Below are positions 1-8,188 of a DNA stretch of 40,841 bases, in pieces. The stretch comes from Paenibacillus camerounensis (GTDB lineage Bacteria > Bacillota > Bacilli > Paenibacillales > Paenibacillaceae), in the NCBI RefSeq assembly GCF_000723885.1, contig NZ_CCDG010000034.1, positions 1-40,841 on the forward strand, in the 5' to 3' direction. A program made the translations under genes and the position numbers. Numbering within the stretch: the stretch's first letter is position 1; every line of letters starts with the position of its first letter. The notes under the pieces were generated by a model that worked only from the letters and a program-made list of their open reading frames with translations, ran no database searches and was not told the origin of the DNA.

Positions 1-61
1 TGCCCTTCATCCGCCACATTCAGCCGGACAGCGCATCCCCCCGCCTCTCCCGCAGCAGCCT

Positions 62-2314
62 CTATTCCTCCGCATCCCCTGCGGAAACGGCCTTGCCGGA
101 CTGAAGCTCCCGGTACTGGCCCGGCGAGATACCGGTGATTTTTTTGAACACGCGGATGAAGGAGGTCGCACCCGCATAGCCGAGCAGATGTGAAATATCC
201 TGCACCGTGGAGTTCGTGCCACGCAGCAGCTGCTTGGCATGCTCCATCCGCAGCCCGATCAGGAAGTCGCTGAAGTTCTGGCCGATGCTCTCCTTGAACA
301 GCTGGCTTAAATATTTGGGGCTGATCTGGAACTTGTCGCTAAGCAGCGTAAGCGACAAGTTGGGGTCCAGAAAATGCGCAGCGACATAATCGCGGATTTC
401 CCTCATCTGTGTGCTGTACCGCCGGCTCTGGGACAGCTCCGCTATCACGACCGATAAACGGGTGATAATGTCAGCGAAATCCCGCTCCAGCTGGGCCAGC
501 GTATCCGACTGCTCCACAGAAGCCAGCAGCCCCGGCTTGGCCTTCTCCTGCCAGCTCCCGCTGATTTCCGGCAATGTCCGCTCCAGCTCATATTCCAGAT
601 GAAAAATCAGATAATGCAGCAGCCGCTCTACATCCTCCTTGCGCAGACGGTTAACACCCATCTCGCCGAACAGCCCGCTCAGCTCATGTAACCAGCCGGA
701 CTCCGCCATCCGCAGCTGGCGGACCACCGAGCGGATCATTTCCAGGTACACAAACCATTCGCCGTCCTTGTTCTCCTTAACCTCAACAAAGCCGATGACC
801 CGGTTCAGCCCAAGCGACACTTTGCGGCTGACAGCGGCGGAGGCCTCCTCGAACGACATTGCTATCTCCGGCTCATTGTCCACTGCCGTCCCGATTCCAA
901 GAGTCACCGTAAACTCCAGGTGGCTCTCCACCCAGGCGCGGACCTGCTCCGCTATCTGCAGCATATTCTGCTCCAGCATACCGCCTGTCTCATCTGCCAG
1001 CAGCAGGACCAGCTGGTTCCTGGTGATCCATTCCACGACGATCCGCTGACCGCTCTGTCCCGCTACCTCACTGGCGACACTGCTTGTAATAAATTTGAAC
1101 AGGGACTGGTCACTCGGGCTGTATTTCAGGCAGAAGTCCACATAATGGTCCAGCTCCAGCAGGCCCACGATATAACGGCCCCCGGTCAGGCCGAAATGCT
1201 GCCGCTCCTGCTCCCAGGCGTCCCGGTCATCCTCGTATTCCCCCTTTAAAAGGGTCTGCAGAAACTGCTGTCTCCGGATTACCAGATGCTCCTGCTGCTG
1301 CTCCTGAAAAGCCATATTGTTCGTAATCAGCCGCTCAATCGCCTGGTCAATGAAGGCGAATTCGTTCGCGCCGCCCTTGGATTCAGATGCTTTAACGGCC
1401 TGCGAAAACCGCTCGATCCGGTGCAGAATCATTTCAATCGGCCTGTAATTCCTCCGGGTCACATAGAAGGTCGTACCGATGGCAAAAGCGATTGCCCCAA
1501 AGCCAAGCAGCACCCAGACCGTACTCCCGTGGAACAGCACATCAAGCAGCTGGCCGCCGCGGATGCCGACCCGGTAGGTCCAGCCCGTATAGTCCGATTC
1601 AATGTCTACACTCAGCCTGGTCTTCCCCGGAAGCGTCTCCTCCTCCCCGAAAAAAGCCCGGCCCGCCGCATCATACAGCTCCGCCTCCGTAATGGAATAG
1701 TCAATCGCCTGGCCGATATACGAGCGCAGCGATGAGGTTTTGACATTGATGATCAGGTAGCCGAGGCTGCCGGAATTCCGGGGGATTTTGAAGCCCAGCG
1801 AGGTTACCTTATCCTGCACAGCTCCCCGGATGTCCGCACTCTCCTTCATGCGCGGCGAAGACCAGACTCCGGTATACGCCTGCTCCAGCGCAGTGCGGAT
1901 ATAGGCCTGGTCGGGAAACTGCTCCAGCGGGCGGATCGTGCTCTGATCAAGCACGGCGCTGTCCCGTGCCCGGTACAGATAGACCGAATCAATCAGGCCG
2001 TAGCGGACCATCATGCTGCTCAGAATGTTCGAGGCATCAAAATGCAGCGCCCCGTCGGACGGGGCATCCAGGAACTGCTGCAGCGTACCGCCCGTATCAA
2101 TCGCCTGCTGTGCTTCAAAGGAGATGCCCTTGAGCGTTGTATCCGTCATATTAACTACGTATTTGGCCGACAGCCGGTTGGCCTGAAGCGCATTATTCAC
2201 ATTAAACTGGTTCATGATTGAGAAAAAAATGAAAGTCAGAATGCTCACGGTGACAAACAAAATAGGCAGATAGGATAATAGCATTCGCATAATGTAGTTG
2301 TTATTGACTTTCAT
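62..2314 (-). CDS. Membrane-anchored AraC-family regulator, YesS/YtdP-like
   Basis: One-component sensor-regulator of 750 residues. It begins with a transmembrane segment at about residues 11-33, has an extracellular sensing region to about 260, a second transmembrane segment at about 262-288 followed by a HAMP-like stretch, a long cytoplasmic linker, and a C-terminal double helix-turn-helix of the AraC/XylS type (about 640-740, ending in the typical GISPGQYR). This layout matches B. subtilis YesS and YtdP, activators of pectin/rhamnogalacturonan genes. The ATG follows a GGGGAAG ribosome site. It is the last gene of the unit containing the sugar importer, but a hairpin terminator separates it from the binding-protein gene, so it is probably expressed at a lower level. 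It likely senses an external sugar, perhaps with the neighbouring binding protein, and activates the importer; the ligand is unknown. Confidence 0.9.
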   Translation of the reverse strand: MKVNNNYIMRMLLSYLPILFVTVSILTFIFFSIMNQFNVNNALQANRLSAKYVVNMTDTTLKGISFEAQQAIDTGGTLQQFLDAPSDGALHFDASNILSSMMVRYGLIDSVYLYRARDSAVLDQSTIRPLEQFPDQAYIRTALEQAYTGVWSSPRMKESADIRGAVQDKVTSLGFKIPRNSGSLGYLIINVKTSSLRSYIGQAIDYSITEAELYDAAGRAFFGEEETLPGKTRLSVDIESDYTGWTYRVGIRGGQLLDVLFHGSTVWVLLGFGAIAFAIGTTFYVTRRNYRPIEMILHRIERFSQAVKASESKGGANEFAFIDQAIERLITNNMAFQEQQQEHLVIRRQQFLQTLLKGEYEDDRDAWEQERQHFGLTGGRYIVGLLELDHYVDFCLKYSPSDQSLFKFITSSVASEVAGQSGQRIVVEWITRNQLVLLLADETGGMLEQNMLQIAEQVRAWVESHLEFTVTLGIGTAVDNEPEIAMSFEEASAAVSRKVSLGLNRVIGFVEVKENKDGEWFVYLEMIRSVVRQLRMAESGWLHELSGLFGEMGVNRLRKEDVERLLHYLIFHLEYELERTLPEISGSWQEKAKPGLLASVEQSDTLAQLERDFADIITRLSVVIAELSQSRRYSTQMREIRDYVAAHFLDPNLSLTLLSDKFQISPKYLSQLFKESIGQNFSDFLIGLRMEHAKQLLRGTNSTVQDISHLLGYAGATSFIRVFKKITGISPGQYRELQSGKAVSAGDAEE

Positions 2315-2337
2315 TTTCTTCCCCGTCCTTTATACGT

Positions 2338-2377
2338 AAAAATACCGGCAAGCCCCATATACATCCCGGGGCCTGCC
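2338..2377 (-). terminator. Hairpin terminator between binding-protein and regulator genes
   Basis: Arms at 2347-2356 and 2368-2377 (GGCAAGCCCC against GGGGCCTGCC, one mismatch) are followed on the minus strand by GGTA and a run of five T. It lies 18 bases past the binding-protein stop and 24 bases before the regulator start, so it should end most transcripts and let only some readthrough reach the regulator. Confidence 0.7.
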
Positions 2378-2395
2378 GCGCCATTTAACCTGCAG

Positions 2396-4033
2396 TTACT
2401 TTTTCAATTCAGCATAAGCCGCCTTGCGTTCATCATGAACCTGCTGTCCGCCGATTTTAAGGAATTCCTTCACATACGCGTCATAGGTGTCACTGAACTT
2501 TTCCGGCTTGGCTACGATGCTTTTTACAATGGCTTCTGTTGCCTTAGCCTTGATGGTATCACCGTATTTAATCTCCGATTCAATCGGCCGTTCAAACCGG
2601 ACCAGCGAGTAGCCGTCCTTGAGGGCGTTAAGAATGGTCTGCTTGGACAGCTCCTTATAATCCGGTGTCTGGAGTGAGGCCGCTTCGATATTTTTGTCCT
2701 GGGACCCGAAATCCTTGCCGTTCGAGATAATGGCAATGTCGCTGTTATTATAGAAGGTCTTCTTCGCCTCATCCGTGGTAACGGCTACCGGGAACCCGTT
2801 CTCAAGATTATAATGCTCGCCTTCGTTACCGTTCTGGAGCGTAAACAGCACATCGGCCCGGGACATCCAGTCCAGATATTTGACGGCTTCGGCTGCATGC
2901 TTGCTTGTCTTCGGAATCAGGATATGCATGCCGATCGGATCATACAGCGATTTCGGCGTTTTACCTTCCTCGTCCGTGAACGGGTCCATAGCTACATATT
3001 CCGCACCCGGAACATTCTGCTTCAGCGTATCGAACACCTTGCCCGGCCCCATCAGGCTCGCATGCGCAGCCAGTGCGGTGAAGGCGCCGACATAACCGTT
3101 GGCAACATCGCTTTCGAACTGCTTGCCGTCCTTATCCAGGGCAAAGTCCGGATTGATCAGGCCTTCCGCATTCATTTTGTTCAGGAACTGAACCCCCTCC
3201 TTGTAGCCGGGCTTGGAGATTTCCGGAATGTAGCTGGTCGAGGTATACATGTATTCCTCTTCTTCAGACAGCTTGCCGACAAAAGAGTTGATCAGTACCA
3301 TCGGGCTTGTATAGGTAGTCCCGTCAATGGCGCTGAAATCGTAGGGAATCAGCTTATTGCCCGCCTGTCCGGGATCCTGTTGTTTAAACGCTTTCATCGT
3401 TTCGTAAAATTGTCCGGTAGTCGCTGGAACCGGCAAGCCCAGCTTATCCAGCCAATCCTTGCGGATGTAGGAGGACTGGGTATACTGCAGCGGCCGTTTG
3501 GCCGGAATGGTATACTGCTTGCCGTCGAACACGCCGTAAGCCAGCACCTCGTCTCCGAGGAAGGCTTTTAGATTCGGGCCGTATTCGTCGATCAGTGCCC
3601 CGGCCTCCGTTAAACCGCCGTCTTTGACATAGTTGTAGATGGTATTCATGTCATAGGTAAACACGAGGTCCGGAGCATCGCCGGTTGCCATCAGCACATT
3701 CAGCTTATCCACCTCCTGATTGCGCGGGACAGGCACGAACTCCATCTTGATATTATTCGGATCGCCGAAGTTCTTCTGAATCCACTGGGTCCAGTAGTTG
3801 TCAGTGACCGGACCGGCACCGGCAGGCGCATTACCGCGGTCGAAGACTTCCACTCTCAGCGTAACGGGATCTTTGGGCTTGGTGCTGCCGGCTTCTCCCC
3901 CGGAAGCCGGCGAAGAAGAGGCGGAGGATGCGCCCTCATTGGAATTCGTATTACCGGAGCACCCTGACAGGACGCCTGCCAGAACCAGGGCCGCCGCTGA
4001 TGCCGTGAACCATTTCTTTTGCTTTGTTTTCAC
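2396..4033 (-). CDS. Lipoprotein solute-binding protein of a carbohydrate ABC importer (LplA-type)
   Basis: Extracellular sugar-binding protein of 545 residues, the size of LplA/YtcQ-type family 1 binding proteins. The start chosen is GTG at 4033, because AAGGGGAG precedes it at good spacing; an ATG 45 bases upstream would put extra residues before the signal peptide. The N-terminus has a Lys-rich stretch, a hydrophobic core and the lipobox LSGC with Cys25, then a Ser/Gly/Asn-rich tether. The mature protein would be lipid-anchored outside the membrane and deliver a sugar to the two permeases encoded just upstream. No ATPase gene is nearby, as is usual for this family, which shares an MsmX-type ATPase encoded elsewhere. 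The substrate is unknown; rhamnogalacturonan fragments are an inference from context. Confidence 0.93.
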   Translation of the reverse strand: MKTKQKKWFTASAAALVLAGVLSGCSGNTNSNEGASSASSSPASGGEAGSTKPKDPVTLRVEVFDRGNAPAGAGPVTDNYWTQWIQKNFGDPNNIKMEFVPVPRNQEVDKLNVLMATGDAPDLVFTYDMNTIYNYVKDGGLTEAGALIDEYGPNLKAFLGDEVLAYGVFDGKQYTIPAKRPLQYTQSSYIRKDWLDKLGLPVPATTGQFYETMKAFKQQDPGQAGNKLIPYDFSAIDGTTYTSPMVLINSFVGKLSEEEEYMYTSTSYIPEISKPGYKEGVQFLNKMNAEGLINPDFALDKDGKQFESDVANGYVGAFTALAAHASLMGPGKVFDTLKQNVPGAEYVAMDPFTDEEGKTPKSLYDPIGMHILIPKTSKHAAEAVKYLDWMSRADVLFTLQNGNEGEHYNLENGFPVAVTTDEAKKTFYNNSDIAIISNGKDFGSQDKNIEAASLQTPDYKELSKQTILNALKDGYSLVRFERPIESEIKYGDTIKAKATEAIVKSIVAKPEKFSDTYDAYVKEFLKIGGQQVHDERKAAYAELKK

Positions 4034-4078
4034 GTGTATACTCCCCTTTGTCTTGATATTGTGCAATATGTCTTTCAC

Positions 4079-4094
4079 TTCCGCAAGCGCGGAA
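4079..4094 (-). other. Short intercistronic hairpin
   Basis: Perfect 6-bp stem TTCCGC/GCGGAA with a 4-base loop, in the 69-bp gap between the second permease and the binding-protein gene. There is no T-run, so it is not a normal terminator. Such hairpins can stabilise or mark the cut end of a binding-protein mRNA; that role is inferred. Confidence 0.4.
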
Positions 4095-4102
4095 TGATTA
4101 AC

Positions 4103-4996
4103 CTACTCTTTGACCGCCCCGACCATCGTCCCGGATACAAAATACCGCTGCAGCCACGGATACACGATCAGAATCGGCACGGTGGCGAACATGATGCTGG
4201 CCGCCTTGATGCCTTCGGCTACAACCTCCGTCTGGATGGCTCCCTCCTGCGCTGTCAGGTCCGTTACCATGCTGTTCATGACCACCTGATAGAGCTTCAG
4301 CTGAATCGGATACAGTTCCGAATTCGTGATGTAGAAAAGCGCATCCATGTACGTGTTCCACCTGGATACCGCATAGAACAGGCTGAGCGTCGCCAGGACC
4401 GGCAGTGACAGCGGCAGTACTATCCGCAGCAGGGTGCCGATATGGGAGCTTCCGTCCAGATAGGCGGACTCCTCCAGGCTCTTCGGAATGGAGGTAAAGA
4501 ACGTCCGCAGAATAATCAGATTGAAGGCGCTGATCATGCCCGGAACAATGAGCGAGGTCAGGCTGTCCAGCATGCCGAGCTGCTTCACCAGCAGATATTC
4601 GGGAATCATTCCGCCGCTGAAGAACATGGTGAAGATAATCAGCATCGAGAAAAAGGATCTGCCCTTCAAATGCTCCTTGGTCAGCGGATAAGCTGCACAA
4701 ATACTCATCACCATACTGAGCAGGGTATAGACCAGCGTGAGAAAGATAGTAATGCCCATCGACTTCAGCATCCGCACATCCTCGAACACCAGTCTGTAGG
4801 ATTCCAGATTGAAGCCGACCGGAAAAATTGTTACTTTATCCGAAATAATCGCTTCCTTTGAGCTGAGGGAAACCGCAATGATATTCAGAAACGGCAGAAT
4901 GCTCAGAAGCACGGTCAGCCCGATGAAAATCATGATGAGCACGTCAGACACCTTGGTCGTCCGCTGGATTTTATTGACTGCTGCCGCTCTTACCAT
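4103..4996 (-). CDS. Carbohydrate ABC transporter permease, YtcP/LplC-type
   Basis: Inner-membrane permease of 297 residues, the family's usual length, with about six transmembrane helices. The first is at about 20-42, and the ATPase-contacting EAA loop is visible near residues 195-220 (EESAYLDGSS followed by LRIVLPLSLP). The C-terminus has the family ending with YFVSGTMVGAVKE. The start overlaps the end of the preceding permease by 7 bases (TATGGTAA), indicating translational coupling. It would pair with that permease to form the channel for the sugar delivered by the downstream lipoprotein. Confidence 0.94.
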   Translation of the reverse strand: MVRAAAVNKIQRTTKVSDVLIMIFIGLTVLLSILPFLNIIAVSLSSKEAIISDKVTIFPVGFNLESYRLVFEDVRMLKSMGITIFLTLVYTLLSMVMSICAAYPLTKEHLKGRSFFSMLIIFTMFFSGGMIPEYLLVKQLGMLDSLTSLIVPGMISAFNLIILRTFFTSIPKSLEESAYLDGSSHIGTLLRIVLPLSLPVLATLSLFYAVSRWNTYMDALFYITNSELYPIQLKLYQVVMNSMVTDLTAQEGAIQTEVVAEGIKAASIMFATVPILIVYPWLQRYFVSGTMVGAVKE

Positions 4997-5955
4997 AGTC
5001 CCTGTTCCCCCATCCTCTTCGCGATCGCATTGGACCCGATGACAAAGATTAGTCCGACCAGCGCCTGGAACAGTCCCATCGCGGTCGCCAGCGAGAACTG
5101 CGCCGACTGCAGGCCCACCTTATATACAAAGGTACTGATAACCTCCGCATAATCCATGACAAGCGTATTCCCCATCACAAACGGCCGTTCAAACCCGATC
5201 GTCATAATTTTACCGAGCGCCATAATCAGCATGACTACAATGGTCGGACGGATACCCGGCAGCGTGATATTCCACATTTTCCGCCATCTTCCCGCTCCGT
5301 CCACTTCCGCTGCTTCATACAGCTCTTTATTGATTCCTGTCAGCGCCGCCAGATAGATGATCGTCCCCCAGCCGGCACTCTGCCAGACCCCGGTTCCCAG
5401 GTAGACGAGCAGCCAGTGATTTTTCTCCGTCAGAAAAGGTACGGATTCGAATCCAAGCGACGTAATCAGGTTATTTACCAGACCGCCGTTGTTCGAGAAA
5501 ATCTGATAAACCAGCCCCCCGATGATAATCCAGGAGATAAAGTGCGGCAGGTAGAGGATCGTCTGCGATATTTTCTTGAACCAGACCGTGCTGAGCTCAT
5601 GCAGCAGCAGGGCCAGAATAATCGGCGCCGGAAAGGATACGATCAGATCCAGCAGGTTCAGCAGCAGCGTGTTCCGCACCACCGTATAAAACTGGCTCAT
5701 GGCGAACAGCTCCCTGAAGTTCTCGAACCCGATCCATTCGCTGCCGCTTACCCCTCTAAAAATGCTGTAATCCTGAAAAGCAATTGCTGCACCGTACATC
5801 GGCACGTACTTGAAAATAATGAAGTAGGCAATCGGAAGAAACAGCAGCAGGTAAAGCTGATAATCCTTCCAAAATCCCCTGGCCATCCGCTTCTGCTTAA
5901 CGGGCCGCGGTATTGACTGTGTTCTGCGCTCTGCAAAACTCCGGTCCATGTACAT
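4990..5955 (-). CDS. Carbohydrate ABC transporter permease, LplB/YteP-type
   Basis: Inner-membrane permease, 321 residues from the start chosen here. A longer frame runs back to 6042, but its first 29 codons (Ala/Gly-rich, charged) lack a ribosome site and run into the candidate promoter. A GTAAGGGAAGGG motif precedes ATG codons at both 5955 and 5949; either could be used. The protein has a basic N-terminus, a first helix starting YLLLFLPIAYF, the typical MYGAAIAFQDY segment, and the EAA loop YEAAEVDGAGRWRKMW. It is the first gene of the importer operon. LplB/YteP proteins work with YtcP-type partners in uptake of plant-derived oligosaccharides. Confidence 0.92.
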   Translation of the reverse strand: MYMDRSFAERRTQSIPRPVKQKRMARGFWKDYQLYLLLFLPIAYFIIFKYVPMYGAAIAFQDYSIFRGVSGSEWIGFENFRELFAMSQFYTVVRNTLLLNLLDLIVSFPAPIILALLLHELSTVWFKKISQTILYLPHFISWIIIGGLVYQIFSNNGGLVNNLITSLGFESVPFLTEKNHWLLVYLGTGVWQSAGWGTIIYLAALTGINKELYEAAEVDGAGRWRKMWNITLPGIRPTIVVMLIMALGKIMTIGFERPFVMGNTLVMDYAEVISTFVYKVGLQSAQFSLATAMGLFQALVGLIFVIGSNAIAKRMGEQGLW

Positions 5956-6040
5956 CCCTTCCCTTACAATAGGCTTGACAGATCTGTCTGCGCTCTCTTC
6001 CCGGTAAGCCGCTGCTGCCGGCCCCGGGTTGAATACCCAC

Positions 6041-6070
6041 ACTATACCCGGCTGCCTTTAGAGGGCACAA
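6041..6070 (-). promoter_or_regulatory. Candidate promoter of the sugar-importer operon
   Basis: On the minus strand TTGTGC (6065-6070) and TATAGT (6041-6046) are 18 bases apart. The -10 is good and the -35 poor, as expected for an activator-dependent promoter. It would give a leader of about 80 bases. Confidence 0.35.
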
Positions 6071-6074
6071 TAGA

Positions 6075-6101
6075 CTCATTTCTGCGGCATTATCTCATTT
6101 C
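6075..6101 (-). promoter_or_regulatory. Direct repeat upstream of the importer promoter
   Basis: GAAATGAG occurs twice on the minus strand (6075-6082 and 6094-6101), 19 bases apart, immediately upstream of the candidate -35. A looser copy lies at 6129-6137. The position fits an activator site, for which the YesS-like regulator encoded in the same unit is the obvious candidate. Confidence 0.4.
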
Positions 6102-6148
6102 CGAACCCTTATACAGCAGGCTTTTCCCCTCAATTTCCAAGCATGCAA

Positions 6149-6182
6149 AAAGAGCGCTGCCCGGTTAGGGGCAGCGCTCTTT
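6149..6182 (-). terminator. Strong intrinsic terminator of the Opp-type operon
   Basis: Perfect 14-bp stem, AAAGAGCGCTGCCC (6149-6162) against 6169-6182, with a 6-base loop, followed on the minus strand by T residues (TTTTTGC overlapping the stem foot). It lies 84 bases beyond the stop of the permuted binding protein. Confidence 0.88.
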
Positions 6183-6266
6183 GGTAAGCAAAGCTATAGA
6201 ACAGAATCCGGTTCATCTTCCGGAAGAATGTCAGTTCCGGCAGACTCCCTGCATTTTATTGAAGGC

Positions 6267-8108
6267 TTACTTGGAAGCCTGATACGCTGCCAGGAATTCT
6301 TTTACCTTGGCCGGGTCGGCTGTAAGCACATTTCCTGTGTCGATCAGCGGGCTGACGGTGGAAACGGCTTTGATCTTTTTACCGTTGTAGAAGGCCAGGA
6401 TTTCATCCTGATTGATGGAGTAGAGCACCGCTTTGCGCAGGTCCACACTCTTCGCCACTTCACGGTTCTCCGTGTTGAACAGCAGGTAGCTTACCCCGTT
6501 GCTCGGAATGCTCTTAAGCTGCAGCTTGCTGTCGCCTTCAACAACGTCATATTTGGTTTCAGGCACGCCGTAGTACACATAAATCTCACCGCTGCGCAGA
6601 GCGGACAAGGTGCTGTCAGCGTCAGCAATAAAGCGTACATTTACCTGATCAATCAGTGCTTCGTTGTCTGTACCCTTTTGATATGCAGGGTTCTTCAGGA
6701 AGATCCCCTCATAGTCATTCTTGTAGGACAGAATGTAAGGGCCGCTGGTATACAGGGTGTTATTGTATTGATCGCCCTCTGTTACTGTGTTCTGGTCACC
6801 GTAAGGAATGTCCTTGTTAACGTCGAAGGTAGCTACATTATAAGTGTTGATGCTCTCTACCTGCTTTTTGGAGACGATACCGGCCGATTGGTGCGCCAGA
6901 TAGTTTAATACCTGCGGGAACGGCTCGGTCGTAGTCAGCTTAACCACCTGGTATTTACCCTGTGCATTGTTAGCCTGCTTTTTGTCAGCTACCAGCTCGG
7001 AGATCGGTGCATCAAGCCCTTTTTCCAAAGCTTCTTTAACCGTACCGTTTCCGCCTGCCACCTTGATGGATTCCAGAGCGTTCAGGTCAGTGAATACTTC
7101 AACCGTGTTAATGTGCTCGTGCAGGCTGTAAGTCCGGTGATCCGGCACAGAGTCCTTGTTCTTGGCACGGTCCAGTGAGAAGACAACATCGTCGCCGCCT
7201 ACACGCTCACCGGTATCCACTGCTTTTTTATTTTCGATTTTGGCAAAATTGATATCATCACGCAAAATAAAGTAGTAGTCCTGGTTGCCGTCTGCAATAG
7301 TGTGGTTACGGGACAGCGAAGCGTCGGATGTAATTTTGTCATCATCAGTCAGGTTGACCAGGCGTACATACATATTCGTATTCAGCTGGTTGATCGAACC
7401 GTCATTACCCTTGATCGGGTCCAAAGAGGTCAGGGTAGATGCCGCCTGTGACAGAATCAGCGGTTCTGCAGAGCGTTTGGCAGTATCGTTAAAATCAATG
7501 TCCTCCCATGCGAGAGCTCGGGATTTAGACAATCTTACAGTGTCCGCCTTCAAAATCTCCTTGTTAACCGCCTGGCTCTTCAGGGAAATATACAATGGAG
7601 CAATCCGGGCCTCGTCAAAAACGAGACGCTGCTCAAATTCCTTATAGGTCTGTGTGTACTCTTCCGGTGTTTGCGTAGCGGCTTCGTTAATCAGCTTATC
7701 AAGCTCAGGATCGGATTGTCTGCTATAGTCACCGCCGGTTATGAACAAGGAGCGTACCGCGTAATCCGGGTTACCTGTTACAGTAGTCCAGCCGGACAAG
7801 GAAACATCATAGTTACCTGCATCCTCCTGGGCCTTGAAGCTTGCATAGTCAGGCTGAATGTTCAGCTTCACGTTGAAGCCGTTCTTGGTCAGCTGGTCGC
7901 GGACAATGTTCAGATCGGACTCATTGCTGCTCATGCCCAGCACATCAATATTAACCGGTGTTCCATCGCCGGCAGGCGCTGTCGCCGGTGCCTCAGAAGC
8001 AGCAGGCTCAGCCGTATTACCGACTGTATTGGATTTGGTTGCTACAGAGCAGCCGCCAAGGACCATTACCGTAGTCAGTAGCAGCGCCAATGCGGATTTC
8101 TTTTTCAT
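6267..8108 (-). CDS. Circularly permuted oligopeptide-type (SBP_bac_5) lipoprotein
   Basis: Lipoprotein of 613 residues with lipobox LGGC (Cys20) and an Ala/Pro/Thr-rich tether to about 49. The mature part has the elements of the Opp/Dpp binding-protein family in rotated order. Residues about 50-205 match the normal C-terminal part: IVRDQLTKNGFNVKLNI, then YDVSLSGW, NPDYAVRSLF, SDPELDKLINEA and IAPLYISL. Residues about 215-613 match the normal N-terminal and middle parts: SLDPIKGNDG, YYFILRDDINF, DDVVFSLDRA, TSGPYILSYKN, VRFIADADSTLSALRSGEI and LRKAVLYSINQDEI. The protein stops at DPAKVKEFLAAYQ, where a normal family member would continue into the segment found here at the front. There is no second copy, so this is permutation and not duplication. 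The ATG has a GGGGAGGAAA site. It is the last gene of the permease operon; a peptide-like or other small ligand is expected but unknown. Confidence 0.9.
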   Translation of the reverse strand: MKKKSALALLLTTVMVLGGCSVATKSNTVGNTAEPAASEAPATAPAGDGTPVNIDVLGMSSNESDLNIVRDQLTKNGFNVKLNIQPDYASFKAQEDAGNYDVSLSGWTTVTGNPDYAVRSLFITGGDYSRQSDPELDKLINEAATQTPEEYTQTYKEFEQRLVFDEARIAPLYISLKSQAVNKEILKADTVRLSKSRALAWEDIDFNDTAKRSAEPLILSQAASTLTSLDPIKGNDGSINQLNTNMYVRLVNLTDDDKITSDASLSRNHTIADGNQDYYFILRDDINFAKIENKKAVDTGERVGGDDVVFSLDRAKNKDSVPDHRTYSLHEHINTVEVFTDLNALESIKVAGGNGTVKEALEKGLDAPISELVADKKQANNAQGKYQVVKLTTTEPFPQVLNYLAHQSAGIVSKKQVESINTYNVATFDVNKDIPYGDQNTVTEGDQYNNTLYTSGPYILSYKNDYEGIFLKNPAYQKGTDNEALIDQVNVRFIADADSTLSALRSGEIYVYYGVPETKYDVVEGDSKLQLKSIPSNGVSYLLFNTENREVAKSVDLRKAVLYSINQDEILAFYNGKKIKAVSTVSPLIDTGNVLTADPAKVKEFLAAYQASK

Positions 8109-8188
8109 TACAATTTCCTCCCCAGTGTCTATTAATATCTCTATGAAAAACGCCGGTTAAGACGAGTTTTCTGTAATCTGTTAATCAG

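Noticed and set aside
1..61. Gene or terminator at the left edge
   Set aside because: The open frame here is a shadow; no hairpin with T-run or ribosome site could be found in these 61 bases.
5956..6042. 29-codon N-terminal extension of the LplB-type permease
   Set aside because: It lacks a ribosome site, is Ala/Pro-rich and not family-like, and starts on top of the likely -10 box.
6267..8108. Binding protein as a tandem duplication or assembly join
   Set aside because: Each family block appears once, the frame is unbroken with lipobox, ribosome site and terminator in place, and the cut falls in the linker between family blocks.
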